Part shown: positions 49,826-59,301 of the stretch, one piece after another | Layout: every line of letters starts with the position of its first letter | Numbering within the stretch: the stretch's first letter is position 1 | NCBI RefSeq assembly: GCF_900108405.1 | Contig: NZ_FNXG01000002.1 | Location: 124,001-188,000 of the forward strand | DNA length: 64,000 nucleotides | DNA from: Paracoccus alkenifer | GTDB lineage: Bacteria > Pseudomonadota > Alphaproteobacteria > Rhodobacterales > Rhodobacteraceae | Reading direction: 5' to 3' | Position numbers and translations under genes: made by a program | The notes under the pieces: generated by a model | What the model saw: the letters and a program-made list of their open reading frames with translations, nothing else | Databases searched by the model: none | Told to the model about the DNA's origin: nothing

Positions 49826-50491
49826 GTGACGGAATACCGGCGTTATGCGATTTATGATCCGGGGCCGGAGGCGCTGGCCGATTTCGGGGCCGAGTGGCTG
49901 GGCTGGGACACTCGGCGCGGGTGCGAGACCCGGGGCCTGGGCGGCGCGCTGGCGGACAGCCCGCGCCGCTACGGGTTTCACGCCACCATCAAGGCGCCGT
50001 TCCGGCTGGCGCCGGGCTGCTCGCCCTTGGCTCTGGTCGCGGCGTTCGAGCGGGTCTGCGCCGGGCTGGCGCCGGTCGCGGCCCAGCCGGGGTTGCAGCT
50101 GCGCCGGATCGCCGGGGTTCTGGCGCTGGTGTTCGACCCGCAGCCCGTTGCCGTGGGGGCGCTTGCCGCCGCGGTGGTTCGCGGGCTGGACGGGTTTCGC
50201 GCCCCCCTGACCCCCGAGGAACGCGCCCGCCGCCGCCCCGAGCTGTTGACCGCGGCGCAGCGCGCGCTGCTGGACCGCTGGGGCTATCCTTGGGTGATGG
50301 AGGAGTTCCGCTATCACATGACCCTGACCGGCGCCTTGTCCTCTGATGCCGAGCTGGGCGCGCGCCAGCGGCTGGCGCCGCTGCTGGCGGGGTTGCTGCC
50401 ATGCCCGCATCCGATCAGCGCGCTGGCGCTGATGGGTGAGGACGGCGCCGGGCGATTCCACCTGCTGCACCACGCCGACCTGCGGGGCTGA
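49826..50491 (+). CDS. DUF1045 protein (2H phosphodiesterase-like)
   Basis: A 221-residue protein of DUF1045, named for members near phosphonate genes. Two motifs of the 2H phosphoesterase superfamily are present: H52-A-T (HATIKAPFRL) and H164-M-T (HMTLTGAL), which would make a cyclic phosphodiesterase-like active site. No phn genes are in the window. The start is GTG with AGGGGG upstream. Role inferred only from family. Confidence 0.85.
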   Translation: MTEYRRYAIYDPGPEALADFGAEWLGWDTRRGCETRGLGGALADSPRRYGFHATIKAPFRLAPGCSPLALVAAFERVCAGLAPVAAQPGLQLRRIAGVLALVFDPQPVAVGALAAAVVRGLDGFRAPLTPEERARRRPELLTAAQRALLDRWGYPWVMEEFRYHMTLTGALSSDAELGARQRLAPLLAGLLPCPHPISALALMGEDGAGRFHLLHHADLRG

Positions 50492-50495
50492 GGGG

Positions 50496-51467
50496 TCACG
50501 CTGCGGGTCCGATCAACGCCCGGACGCGGCGCCAGGCCGGCACCAGCACCGCATTGCTGAACGGGATCAGCAGCAGCCCCAGCACCAGCCCGAACATCCC
50601 GTCGAGCGTCGCCGTGACCAGCCAGCTCAGCACCCGCCCGGCCTGCGGGACCGCATGGCCGGCGAACTCGGACCAGTGGCGGACCGTTTCATACGGCAGG
50701 CCCAGCCCCAGGGTTTCCAGCCCGTGCAGCACGATATTGCCCCCGACCCACAGCATCGCCGCGGTGCCGACCCCCGTCAGCGCCTGCATGAACCCGGGCA
50801 TCGCCTTGACCAGCCTGCGCCCGGCGCTTTGCAGCCAGCCCCCGCGGGTGCGTGCCAGCGCCAGCCCATAGTCGTCCGCCTTGACGATCAGCGCCACCGC
50901 CCCATAGACGGCGCTGGTGATCGCCAGCGCCACCACCAGCAGCACCGCGGCGCGCATCACCAGCCCCTGCCCGGGCGGAATCGCCGCCAGCGCGATGGTC
51001 ATGATTTCCGCCGACAGGATGAAGTCGGTCTTGATCGCGCCGGCGACCCTGGTCTCTTCGAGAAAGGTCGGATCGTCGGGCGGGGCCGCGTCCTGCGGGT
51101 CGTGCGCGGGGTGCGGACCGAAGGCGTGCCAGATTTTCTCGGCGCCCTCGAAACACAGATAGGCGCCGCCCAGCATCAGCAGCGGGGTGATGAGCCACGG
51201 CGCGAATTGCGACAGGATCAGCGCCGCGGGCAGCAGGATCACCACCTTGTTGAACACCGACCCCTTGGCGATGCGCCAGACGATCGGGATCTCGCGGCTG
51301 GCGTCGAAGCCGTGGACGTATTTGGGCGTGACCGCCGCATCGTCGATCACCGCGCCCGCGGCCTTGGCCCCGGCCTTGGCGGACATTCCGGCCACGTCAT
51401 CCACCGATGCCGCCGCCACCTTGGCGATCCCCGCCACATCGTCGAGAAGTGCGATCAGTCCGCTCAT
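50496..51467 (-). CDS. DUF808 (YedI-type) membrane protein
   Basis: A 323-residue inner-membrane protein of the DUF808/YedI family, with about eight hydrophobic segments. The family start is clear: SGLIALLDDVAGIAKVAAAS then VDDVAGMSAKAGAKAAGAVI, a soluble helical head, followed by membrane helices from about residue 75 (FNKVVILLPAALILSQFAPW). Function is unknown. It converges with the DUF1045 gene and is divergent from cobS. Confidence 0.9.
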   Translation of the reverse strand: MSGLIALLDDVAGIAKVAAASVDDVAGMSAKAGAKAAGAVIDDAAVTPKYVHGFDASREIPIVWRIAKGSVFNKVVILLPAALILSQFAPWLITPLLMLGGAYLCFEGAEKIWHAFGPHPAHDPQDAAPPDDPTFLEETRVAGAIKTDFILSAEIMTIALAAIPPGQGLVMRAAVLLVVALAITSAVYGAVALIVKADDYGLALARTRGGWLQSAGRRLVKAMPGFMQALTGVGTAAMLWVGGNIVLHGLETLGLGLPYETVRHWSEFAGHAVPQAGRVLSWLVTATLDGMFGLVLGLLLIPFSNAVLVPAWRRVRALIGPAA

Positions 51468-51645
51468 TCCGCCTGTCGTCCCCTGAAGTTTTCGCGGTGC
51501 TGCCCGACCCCGCCCAAGCCGCGCCGCGCGACAGCGAACGCACCGGGCCGAGTTTCGGTTCGGCGATGGTCGGCCGCCGGAACGCCTTGCGCAAGCGGCA
51601 AGGATGTTCCATCACCGGGCCTGAGGACTGAAAGGACGTGGAACG

Positions 51646-52626
51646 ATGGCCGATCTGGATGTGAATGCGAAACCCACCGAAGAGATCGACATCCGCGACG
51701 TCTTCGGCATCGACAGCGACATGAAGGTCAAAGGGTTCGCGCAACGCACCGAGCGGGTGCCGGACCTGGACCTGACCTATAAATTCGACCCCGACACGAC
51801 CCTGGCGATTCTGGCCGGTTTCGTCTATAACCGCCGGGTGATGATCCAGGGCTATCACGGCACCGGCAAATCCACCCATATCGAGCAGGTGGCGGCCCGG
51901 CTGAACTGGCCCTGCGTGCGGGTGAACCTGGACAGCCACGTCAGCCGCATCGACCTGATCGGCAAGGATGCGATCAAGCTGGTGGACGGCAAGCAGGTGA
52001 CCGTGTTCCACGAGGGCATCCTGCCCTGGGCGCTGCGCAACCCCACCGCCATCGTGTTCGACGAATACGACGCCGGCCGCGCCGATGTGATGTTCGTGAT
52101 CCAGCGCGTGCTTGAGGCCGACGGCAAGCTGACCCTGCTGGACCAGAACGAGGTCATCACCCCCAACCCGTATTTCCGCCTGTTCGCCACCGCCAACACC
52201 GTGGGTCTGGGCGACACCACCGGGCTTTACCACGGCACCCAGCAGATCAACCAGGGCCAGATGGACCGCTGGTCGCTGGTCTCGACCCTGAACTATCTCA
52301 GCCACGACGCCGAGGTGGCGATCGTGCTGTCCAAGAACCCGGCCTACAACACCGAAAAGGGCCGTCGCACCATCAGCCAGATGGTGACGTTGGCCGACCT
52401 GACCCGCACCGCCTTCATGCAGGGCGACCTGTCCACGGTGATGTCGCCCCGCACGGTGATCGCCTGGGCGCAGAACGCCCGCATCTTCGGCGACAATATC
52501 GGCTATGCCTTCCGCCTGACCTTCCTGAACAAATGCGACGAGCTGGAGCGCCAGACGGTCGCCGAGTTCTATCAGCGCCTGTTCGACGAGGAACTGCCCG
52601 AAAGCGCGGTGGTCAAGGCGGGGTAG
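51646..52626 (+). CDS. cobS: Aerobic cobaltochelatase subunit CobS
   Basis: The 326-residue AAA+ ATPase that works with CobT and CobN to insert cobalt into hydrogenobyrinic acid diamide. The Walker A motif [10 protein letters not shown] is near 69-78, Walker B is in [13 protein letters not shown] near 138, and sensor-type [14 protein letters not shown] is near 180. The start follows AAGGACG. In related genomes cobT follows directly; here three other genes lie between (52735-54234). A repeat copy and a terminator follow the stop. Confidence 0.96.
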   Translation: MADLDVNAKPTEEIDIRDVFGIDSDMKVKGFAQRTERVPDLDLTYKFDPDTTLAILAGFVYNRRVMIQGYHGTGKSTHIEQVAARLNWPCVRVNLDSHVSRIDLIGKDAIKLVDGKQVTVFHEGILPWALRNPTAIVFDEYDAGRADVMFVIQRVLEADGKLTLLDQNEVITPNPYFRLFATANTVGLGDTTGLYHGTQQINQGQMDRWSLVSTLNYLSHDAEVAIVLSKNPAYNTEKGRRTISQMVTLADLTRTAFMQGDLSTVMSPRTVIAWAQNARIFGDNIGYAFRLTFLNKCDELERQTVAEFYQRLFDEELPESAVVKAG

Positions 52627-52639
52627 GTCAGGCGGGGGT

Positions 52640-52697
52640 GGGGGCGCTGCCCCCGTCGCTGCGCGACTCCCCCGGGATATTTGGGGCAAGATGAAAG
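52640..52697 (-). repeat. Intergenic repeat copy after cobS
   Basis: GGGGGC/GCCCCC stem at 52640-52654, a CGCTGCGCG motif, then CCCCCGGGATATTTGGGGCA and AGATGAAAG. It is the most complete type A copy and starts 13 bases after the cobS stop. Confidence 0.78.
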
Positions 52698-52700
52698 TGC

Positions 52701-52728
52701 AAAAAGGCGCCGCTGTCGGGGCGCCTTT
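52701..52728 (-). terminator. Bidirectional terminator between cobS and the FMN reductase gene
   Basis: AAAGGCGCC/GGCGCCTTT nine-pair stem with an eight-base loop. On the minus strand TTTTT follows (good terminator for the reductase gene); on the plus strand CTTTGCTGTTT follows. It is joined directly to the repeat tail. Confidence 0.85.
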
Positions 52729-52734
52729 GCTGTT

Positions 52735-53319
52735 TCAGCCCTCGCGCGCGGCTTTGGTCGCCCTGGTCCACCAGACCAGCTCGTCCAGCATCGCGTCCAG
52801 CGAGGGTTTCAGGATGCCCTCGATCTCGGACAGGGGGGCGTTCTGGCCGCCGCTCCAGACCTTGAAAAAGTCGCTGCCGCCGATGTGGACGGCGTTGCGC
52901 AGCGGCACCATCTGCACCTCGACCATCACGTTGCGCAGATGTTCCAGCGCGCGGGCGCCACCCATCGAGCCATAGGCCAGCGCGCCGCCGGGCTTTCGGT
53001 TCCAGCCCACGTAATCCTGATCGAATGCGTTCTTCAGCGCCGCCGGCATCGAGTGGTTGTATTCGGCCAGCACGAACAGATAGCCGTCAAAACCCGCCAC
53101 CTTTTCCTGCCAGCGCTGCGCGCGTTCGTCCTGCGACGGCGCCCACAGGTTCGAGGCGGCCTCGTCAAAGAACGGCAGATCCTGGTCGCGCAGGTCGACC
53201 AGTTCGAAATCCAGTTCCGGGTGGTTGGCGACCTGCGCCATCAGCCAGGCGGCGGGTTTGTCGGCAAAGCGTGCCTTGCGGGTCGAGCTGATGATGACGG
53301 CGATTCTGGGCTTGGACAT
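52735..53319 (-). CDS. NADPH-dependent FMN reductase family protein
   Basis: A 194-residue flavodoxin-like reductase. FMN phosphate loop: IISSTRKARFADKPA at residues 7-21. The middle motif FVLAEYNHSMPAALKNAFDQ near 75-94 and YGSMGGARALEHLRN near 110 are typical of the azoreductase/quinone reductase group. Likely cytoplasmic, reducing quinones or similar compounds. It is divergent from an HxlR regulator with 85 bases between, a common layout for redox-sensing pairs. An in-frame ATG 21 bases upstream is possible. Confidence 0.9.
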   Translation of the reverse strand: MSKPRIAVIISSTRKARFADKPAAWLMAQVANHPELDFELVDLRDQDLPFFDEAASNLWAPSQDERAQRWQEKVAGFDGYLFVLAEYNHSMPAALKNAFDQDYVGWNRKPGGALAYGSMGGARALEHLRNVMVEVQMVPLRNAVHIGGSDFFKVWSGGQNAPLSEIEGILKPSLDAMLDELVWWTRATKAAREG

Positions 53320-53321
53320 AG

Positions 53322-53351
53322 TGGTTTCCGTAATTAACATGGTTTCCATAA
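53322..53351. promoter_or_regulatory. Direct repeat, candidate HxlR operator
   Basis: TGGTTTCCGTAA and TGGTTTCCATAA, 11 of 12 bases equal, start 18 bases apart in the short AT-rich gap between the reductase and HxlR genes. Such a repeat is what a dimeric winged-helix regulator could bind. Confidence 0.4.
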
Positions 53352-53404
53352 GATACTTCGGATCAGTTAGAGACCTGCGCCGGACCCCGCAAGAAGGCAC
53401 CGAA

Positions 53405-53794
53405 ATGATACCAACCGACACCCATGACACCGGCACCTGCCAGCGCATCAGCGAATTGCTGTCCCGCATCGGCGATAAATGGACGCTGCTGATCGTGCGC
53501 GCGCTGGGGCAGGGGCCGAAACGGTTCTCGGCGCTCAAGCGCGAACTGGGCAGCATCTCGCAGAAGATGCTGACGCGGACGCTGCGCAACCTGGAACGCG
53601 ACGGGTTCGTCAGCCGGACGGTGACGCCGGTGACGCCGCCGCAGGTGGAATATGCGCTGACCCCGATGGGGCTGGACCTGTTTTGCCCGATTGCGGCGCT
53701 GGCCGAGTGGACCTTTGCCCATGCCGATGCGATCGACGCGGCGCGCCATGCCTATGATGCGCGCCACCCCGACGCAGGTTACCGGCCTGCGTGA
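53405..53794 (+). CDS. HxlR-family transcriptional regulator
   Basis: A 129-residue winged-helix regulator. The HxlR pattern is clear: ISELLSRIGDKWTLLIVRAL (residues 15-34), RFSALKRELGSISQKMLTRT and the wing VTPPQVEYALTPMG. A single Cys (C13) lies just before the first helix, at the position used for redox or electrophile sensing in several HxlR proteins. It probably controls the divergent FMN reductase. Start chosen at MIPTDTHDTGTC. Its end overlaps the next, convergent gene by 16 bases. Confidence 0.92.
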   Translation: MIPTDTHDTGTCQRISELLSRIGDKWTLLIVRALGQGPKRFSALKRELGSISQKMLTRTLRNLERDGFVSRTVTPVTPPQVEYALTPMGLDLFCPIAALAEWTFAHADAIDAARHAYDARHPDAGYRPA

Positions 53795-54234
53795 TCCATC
53801 AGGGCGCGGAACAGCTCGGGCGGCAGGTTCTGCGGGTCGGTGATGGTGATGGTGGCGCCCGGCGGCAGCGCCTCGGGTGATTCGGCCGGCGCAATCCCGC
53901 CGCCGGAATGGCGCGCCAGCGGCGGCAGGCTTGGCATTCCGGCCCCTGCCGCCACCGGCCCCTGCGCGGCCAGCGCGCCCGCCTGCGCCTCGGCCAGCCG
54001 CGAATCAAGCTCGCGGCGCCGGTCCGCCTCGATCCGGGTCAGCTGCGCGTCCACCTGCGCCTGCACGTCGGCCTGGATCTGCGCGGTGACCGCACCCAGC
54101 TGCGCGTTCACCGCCTCGACCCCGGCCGAAAACCCCTCGCGCCAGGCCGCCTGTGCCGCCGCGCCGCACTCGGGCGTGTCGGCCGCAAGCGGCAGGGGCA
54201 GCAGCGCCGCCGCCAGAACCAGCATCGCCCGCAT
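53779..54234 (-). CDS. Exported coiled-coil protein of unknown function
   Basis: A 151-residue protein with a signal peptide ([20 protein letters not shown], cleavage near residue 18), two stretches of long helix rich in Ala, Gln and Glu ([18 protein letters not shown] and [18 protein letters not shown]), and a Pro-rich end with [20 protein letters not shown]. One early Cys. It probably forms a periplasmic coiled coil. I do not recognise a family. AAAGGAG before the ATG supports the start. Confidence 0.7.
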   Translation of the reverse strand: MRAMLVLAAALLPLPLAADTPECGAAAQAAWREGFSAGVEAVNAQLGAVTAQIQADVQAQVDAQLTRIEADRRRELDSRLAEAQAGALAAQGPVAAGAGMPSLPPLARHSGGGIAPAESPEALPPGATITITDPQNLPPELFRALMDHAGR

Positions 54235-54291
54235 CACGACTCCTTTCCGTGTCTGCCCACCGAACGCCCCGCCCCGGCGCCGGTTTCATTG

Positions 54292-54337
54292 TTTCTTCAT
54301 CACCCAAATATCCCGGGGTCCGGGGGCTGGCCCCCGG
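54292..54337 (+). repeat. Intergenic repeat copy before cobT
   Basis: TTTCTTCATCACCCAAATAT and CCCGGGG, then the eight-pair CCGGGGGC/GCCCCCGG stem at 54320-54337. It lies between divergent genes, 53 bases before the cobT start. Confidence 0.75.
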
Positions 54338-54389
54338 TCCGGCGGCAATGCTTATGGACAGCCGCCGCCGAACGGCTCAAAACACTACC

Positions 54390-56258
54390 ATGAAAAGATC
54401 CGACAACCCCGCCGATCCGTTCAAGAAGGCCCTGGCCGAGGCCACGCGCGCGCTGGCCGACGAGCATGAGCTGACCGTCACCTTCACCGCCGACCCCTCG
54501 GGGGTGGCGGGCGACACCATGCGCCTGCCGCAGGTCAGCCGGCGCATGACCCGCGACGAGATCCTTCAGGCCCGCGGCACCGCCGACGCGCTGGCGATGA
54601 AGCTGCGCCACCACGACCCCGCGACCCACGCCCGCTATGTCCCCGCCGGCCCGATGGCGCGCGAGCTTTACGAGGCGATGGAGACTGCCCGTTGCGAGGC
54701 TTTGGGCGCGCGCGACATGCCCGGGGCGCTGTCGAATATCGACGCAAAGCTGGGGGCCGAGGCCGAGCGGCGCGGGTTCGCGCAGATCAAGTCGCCTTCG
54801 GACGCGCCGCTGGCGGCGGCGGCGGGCTATATCCTGCGCCAGGCCGCCACTGGCCGGCCGCTGCCCCATGCGGCGCAGCATGTCGCGGACCTTTGGCGCC
54901 CCTTTGTCGAACAGCAGGCCGGCGAGGCGCTGGCCGACATCGACGCGGCGCTGCCCGATCAGGCGGCCTTTGCCCGGCTGGCGCGGCGGATGATCGCCGA
55001 TCTCGGCTATGGCGACCAGCTGGGCGACGACCCCGACCAGCCCGAACCCGACGCCCCCGACGAGGATGCCGAACAGCAGCAGGAATCGGGCAGCGAGGAA
55101 TCCGCCGAACAGGCCGATGCCGAAGATACCGAGGCCAGCCCAGAGCGCAGCCAGGAACGCACCCAGGACGAACGCCAGGCTCAGGTCAGCCTTGACGACC
55201 AGTCCGACGAGGAACTGGTCGAGGACGCCGAGCAGCCCGACAGCGAAATGCCGCCCGAGCTGCCGCCCCCGGTCAGCGACGCCAGCCCCGATTACCGCGT
55301 CTATACCCAGATTTTCGACGAGGAAATCCGCGCCGAGGATCTGGCCGATCCGGCCGAACTGGAACGGCTGCGCGCCTATCTCGACAAGCAGTTGGAACCG
55401 CTGCGCGGCGCGGTCAGCCGGCTGGCCAACAAGCTGCAACGCCGCCTGCAAGCCCAGCAGAACCGCAGCTGGGAATTCGACAAGGAAGAAGGGGTGCTGG
55501 ACGCCGGCCGTCTGGCGCGCGTGGTCGCCAACCCGACGACTCCGCTGTCCTTCAAGGTCGAAAAGGACACCGAGTTCCGCGACACCGTGGTGACGATCCT
55601 CATCGACAACTCGGGCTCGATGCGCGGGCGCCCGATCAGCATCGCCGCGATCTGCGCCGATGTGCTGGCGCGCACGCTGGAACGCTGCTCGGTCAAGGTC
55701 GAGCTGCTGGGCTTTACCACGCGCGCGTGGAAAGGCGGGCAAAGCCGGGAAAAATGGCTGAAAGACGGGCGCCCGGCCGGGCCGGGGCGGCTGAACGACC
55801 TGCGCCACATCATCTACAAGGGCGCGGATGCGCCGTGGCGGCGGGTGCGGCCGAACCTTGGCCTGATGATGAAAGAGGGGCTGCTCAAGGAAAACATCGA
55901 CGGCGAGGCGCTGGAATGGGCGCATCGGCGGCTGGTCAAGCGGGCCGAGGCGCGGCGCATCCTGATGGTGATTTCGGACGGCGCGCCGGTGGACGATTCC
56001 ACCCTGTCGGTGAACCCGGCGAATTATCTGGAAAAACACCTGCGCGACGTGATCGCCATGGTCGAGCGGCGGCGGCAGGTCGAACTGATCGCCATTGGCA
56101 TCGGCCACGACGTGACCCGCTATTACCAGCGCGCGGTGACCATCACCGACGTGGAACAGCTGGCCGGCGCGATGACCGAACAGCTGGCCGCGCTGTTCGA
56201 GGCCGACCCCCGCAAGCGCGCCCGCGCCATGGCGGTGGGCGGTCGGCGGGGTTTCTGA
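54390..56258 (+). CDS. cobT: Aerobic cobaltochelatase subunit CobT
   Basis: A 622-residue partner of the AAA+ protein CobS in cobalt insertion for vitamin B12. The N-terminal helical part (1-210) is followed by an acidic, low-complexity linker (about 210-300, Glu/Asp/Gln/Ser). The C-terminal von Willebrand A domain carries the MIDAS motif DNSGSM near 406 and [12 protein letters not shown] near 530. The start [15 protein letters not shown] matches the family but has no visible ribosome site; an in-frame ATG at 54354 is an alternative. cobS is 1.8 kb upstream, beyond three unrelated genes. Confidence 0.94.
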   Translation: MKRSDNPADPFKKALAEATRALADEHELTVTFTADPSGVAGDTMRLPQVSRRMTRDEILQARGTADALAMKLRHHDPATHARYVPAGPMARELYEAMETARCEALGARDMPGALSNIDAKLGAEAERRGFAQIKSPSDAPLAAAAGYILRQAATGRPLPHAAQHVADLWRPFVEQQAGEALADIDAALPDQAAFARLARRMIADLGYGDQLGDDPDQPEPDAPDEDAEQQQESGSEESAEQADAEDTEASPERSQERTQDERQAQVSLDDQSDEELVEDAEQPDSEMPPELPPPVSDASPDYRVYTQIFDEEIRAEDLADPAELERLRAYLDKQLEPLRGAVSRLANKLQRRLQAQQNRSWEFDKEEGVLDAGRLARVVANPTTPLSFKVEKDTEFRDTVVTILIDNSGSMRGRPISIAAICADVLARTLERCSVKVELLGFTTRAWKGGQSREKWLKDGRPAGPGRLNDLRHIIYKGADAPWRRVRPNLGLMMKEGLLKENIDGEALEWAHRRLVKRAEARRILMVISDGAPVDDSTLSVNPANYLEKHLRDVIAMVERRRQVELIAIGIGHDVTRYYQRAVTITDVEQLAGAMTEQLAALFEADPRKRARAMAVGGRRGF

Positions 56259-56290
56259 GGGCGGCCCCGTGGGGGGCAGGAGGTTTCGCG

Positions 56291-57478
56291 ATGCTGAACA
56301 GCCGTTTGCCGCGTCGTGCGGTGCTGGCGCTGGCGGCGCCGGCGGCGTTGTCGGCCTGCGGGCTGACGGCTGCGCGCTTTACCGCCGACCCGCCGCCCGC
56401 GGGGGTCGCGGCCGCGCCGCCCGGCTACGGGACGATCCGCGTCTGGGGCGATCAGCCCGGCCCGCCGGACCTGCTGGAAAGCGATCCGGCGTATGGGCTG
56501 CTGTCCTCGGCCGCGCGGGTGGACCTGCTGGCGCTGTCGGGCGGCAGCGACGGCGGCGCTTACGGCGCCGGGTTCCTCAAGGGCTGGAGCGAGCGCGGCG
56601 ACCGGCCGCGTTTCGATTACGTCACCGGGGTCTCGACCGGGGCGCTGATCGCGCCGCTGGCGTTTCTGGGGTCGCATTACGACCCGCATCTGGAACATTT
56701 CTATACCGAGACCCGCTCGGCCGATGTGCTGCTGCTGAAACCGTTGCAGGTATTGACCGGCGCACCCGCTGTCGGTGATCCGGCGCCGCTGCGCCGGCGC
56801 ATCGCGGCCATCGTGTCGCCCCGGATGGTCGATGCGATCGCGGCCGAACGCGAACGGGGCCGGATCCTGCTGATCGGCACCACCAATCTGGACGCGCAGC
56901 GGCAGGTGGTCTGGGATATCGGGCGCATTGCGGCCTCGGGGCAGCCCGACCGGGTCGAGTTGATCCGGCAGGTGCTGCTGGCCTCGGCCTCGATCCCCGG
57001 GGCGTTCCCGCCGGTGCCGATCGAGGTGGTGGCGGACGGGCGGCGCTATGCGGAATTGCATGTCGATGGCGGTGTGACCCACGGCATCTTTGCCTATCCG
57101 CCATGGGTCCGGCCGCCGCGCGGGCGCGGGCAGCGCAATCTGTGGGTGATCCGCAACTCCAAGCTGGCGCCGGAACTGCGGGCGACCGGCGGCTCGGCGG
57201 TGGCGGTGGTCGAACGCGGGCTGGACACGATGATCAAGTCGCAGGCCCACAGCGACATGGACACCATCGCCCGGCAGGCCAGCCGCGACGGGTTCCGGCT
57301 GCGGATGACCGCGGTGCCGCCGGATTTCCCCTATATCTCCAGCGTGCCGTTCGATCCGCTTTACATGCAGACGCTGTTTCGCACCGGCCATGCCGCCGGG
57401 CTGTCGGGCCGCGCCTGGGCCGAGGATATCGCGCCGCTGCTGGGCGCGGCCGCGCCGCAGGCGGCGATGGAGGGCTGA
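56291..57478 (+). CDS. Patatin-like phospholipase lipoprotein
   Basis: A 395-residue acyl hydrolase of the patatin type. The N terminus has a Tat-like RR pair (LPRRAVLALAAPAAL), and a lipobox LSAC with C23, so it should be membrane-anchored outside the cytoplasm. The oxyanion hole is GGSDGGAYGAG at 84-94, the nucleophile S115 in GVSTG, and the catalytic Asp D259 in HVDGGVTHG. These complete the Ser-Asp dyad. It lies 32 bases after cobT and two bases before the aminopeptidase gene, so the three are probably one transcript. Substrate unknown. Confidence 0.9.
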   Translation: MLNSRLPRRAVLALAAPAALSACGLTAARFTADPPPAGVAAAPPGYGTIRVWGDQPGPPDLLESDPAYGLLSSAARVDLLALSGGSDGGAYGAGFLKGWSERGDRPRFDYVTGVSTGALIAPLAFLGSHYDPHLEHFYTETRSADVLLLKPLQVLTGAPAVGDPAPLRRRIAAIVSPRMVDAIAAERERGRILLIGTTNLDAQRQVVWDIGRIAASGQPDRVELIRQVLLASASIPGAFPPVPIEVVADGRRYAELHVDGGVTHGIFAYPPWVRPPRGRGQRNLWVIRNSKLAPELRATGGSAVAVVERGLDTMIKSQAHSDMDTIARQASRDGFRLRMTAVPPDFPYISSVPFDPLYMQTLFRTGHAAGLSGRAWAEDIAPLLGAAAPQAAMEG

Positions 57479-57480
57479 CC

Positions 57481-59271
57481 ATGTGGCAGGATTTCGGCAA
57501 TGCCGCCGACCCCTCCGCGGCAGGACCGCGGGTGGCGGCGCTGCGCGGGCTGATGGCACGCGAGGGGCTGGAGGCGGTGATCGTGCCGCGCGCCGATGCG
57601 TATCAGGGCGAATATGTCGCTGATTCGGACGCGCGGCTGCGCTGGCTGACCGGGTTTTCCGGCAGCGCCGGCTTTGCCATTATCACCGCGTTGCAGGCGG
57701 GGGTGTTCATCGACGGCCGCTACCGCGTGCAGGTGCGGGCTGAAACCGACTCGGCGGTCTTTACTCCGGTGCCATGGCCCGAGACCTCGGCCGCCGCCTG
57801 GCTGCGCGAGGCGCTGCCCCATGGCGGCGTGCTGGGGTTCGATGCGTGGCTGCACAGCCGCACCGAGATCGAGACGCTGTCCCGCGGGCTGGACGGCAGC
57901 GGCATCACCCTGCGCACGATCCCGAACCCGGTCGATGCGATCTGGCCTGAGCGCCCGGCGCCGCCGCAGGGGGCCGCACGGGTGCATGACGCGGCGCTGG
58001 CCGGGGCGACCTCGGCCCAGCGGCGCGAGGCGGTGGCGCAGGCGCTGCGCGCCGAGGGGCAGGGGGCGACGGTGCTGACCCTGCCCGATTCCATCGCCTG
58101 GCTGCTGAACATTCGCGGCGCCGACATTCCCCGCAACCCGGTGGTGCAGGCGTTTGCCACGGTGGATGCCAAAGGCCGGGTCGGGCTTTACGCCGATCCC
58201 GGGAAATTCGACGCCGAGGTTCGCGCGCATCTGGGCAACGGCGTGACCATCGCGCCCCCTGACCAGTTCGCCGCCGGGCTGGCGGCGCTGCCGGGCGCCG
58301 TCCGGCTGGACCCCGACAGCGCCCCCGAGGCGGTGTTTCGCGCGCTTGAAACCGCAGGGCGCGAGATCGCCCGCGCCCGCGACCCGGTGGCGCTGCCCAA
58401 GGCCCGCAAGACCCCGGCCGAGCTTTCGGGGATGCGCGCCGCCCATCGCCGCGACGCGGTGGCGATGATCCGGGCGCTTTCCTGGATCGACGCGCAGGCG
58501 CCGGGCAGTTTCAGCGAAATCGACGTGGTGCGCGCACTGGAAGGGTTCCGGCGCGAGGCCGGCGCCATCGACATCAGCTTCGACACCATCTGCGGGGCCG
58601 GGCCGAACGGCGCCATCGTGCATTACCGCGTGACCGAGGCCACCGACCGCACCATCCGTCCGGGCGATCTGCTGCTGCTCGATTCGGGCGGGCAATATCC
58701 CGACGGCACCACCGACATCACCCGCACCATCGCCACCGGCCCGGCGTCCGAGGTGGCGCGCGATGCCTATACCCGCGTGTTGCAAGGGATGATCGGGCTG
58801 AGCCGGCTGCGCTTTCCCCGCGGCATGGCCGGGCGCGACATCGAGGCGGTGGCGCGGGCGCCCTTGTGGACCGCGGGGCTGGATTTCGACCACGGCACCG
58901 GCCACGGCGTCGGCGCGGCGCTGTGCGTCCACGAAGGGCCGCTGCGGATTTCCCGGCGATCCGAGCTGCCGCTGGAGCCGGGGATGATCTTTTCCAACGA
59001 GCCCGGCTATTACCGCGAGGGCGAATGGGGCATCCGCATCGAGAACCTGATCGCGGTGGAACCCGCCCCCAGCCCCGACGGCCGCGACATGCTGGGGTTC
59101 GAGACCCTGACCCTGGTGCCCATCGACCGCCGGTTGATCGAGCCGGGGATGCTGAGCCGCGCCGAGACCGCCTGGCTTGACGCCTATCACGCAAGGGTGC
59201 GGGCCGAGATCGGCCCCCTGCTGCCCGAGGGGCTGCGCGGCTGGCTGGAGCAGGCGACGGCGCCTTTGTAG
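57481..59271 (+). CDS. Aminopeptidase P family (M24B) protein
   Basis: A 596-residue Xaa-Pro aminopeptidase of the long, three-domain eukaryote-like type. Two creatinase-like N-terminal domains precede the pita-bread catalytic domain from about residue 310. Metal ligands: Asp pair in LLDSGGQYPDGTTDITRTIA (near 400-419), His in DHGTGHGVGAALCVHEG (near 472), Glu in SNEPGYYREGEWG (near 506) and IRIENL (near 520). No signal peptide. It removes N-terminal residues before proline. Confidence 0.94.
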   Translation: MWQDFGNAADPSAAGPRVAALRGLMAREGLEAVIVPRADAYQGEYVADSDARLRWLTGFSGSAGFAIITALQAGVFIDGRYRVQVRAETDSAVFTPVPWPETSAAAWLREALPHGGVLGFDAWLHSRTEIETLSRGLDGSGITLRTIPNPVDAIWPERPAPPQGAARVHDAALAGATSAQRREAVAQALRAEGQGATVLTLPDSIAWLLNIRGADIPRNPVVQAFATVDAKGRVGLYADPGKFDAEVRAHLGNGVTIAPPDQFAAGLAALPGAVRLDPDSAPEAVFRALETAGREIARARDPVALPKARKTPAELSGMRAAHRRDAVAMIRALSWIDAQAPGSFSEIDVVRALEGFRREAGAIDISFDTICGAGPNGAIVHYRVTEATDRTIRPGDLLLLDSGGQYPDGTTDITRTIATGPASEVARDAYTRVLQGMIGLSRLRFPRGMAGRDIEAVARAPLWTAGLDFDHGTGHGVGAALCVHEGPLRISRRSELPLEPGMIFSNEPGYYREGEWGIRIENLIAVEPAPSPDGRDMLGFETLTLVPIDRRLIEPGMLSRAETAWLDAYHARVRAEIGPLLPEGLRGWLEQATAPL

Positions 59272-59301
59272 CCGTGCGGGCGGCTGGGGGGTGCGGGCGG
59301 T

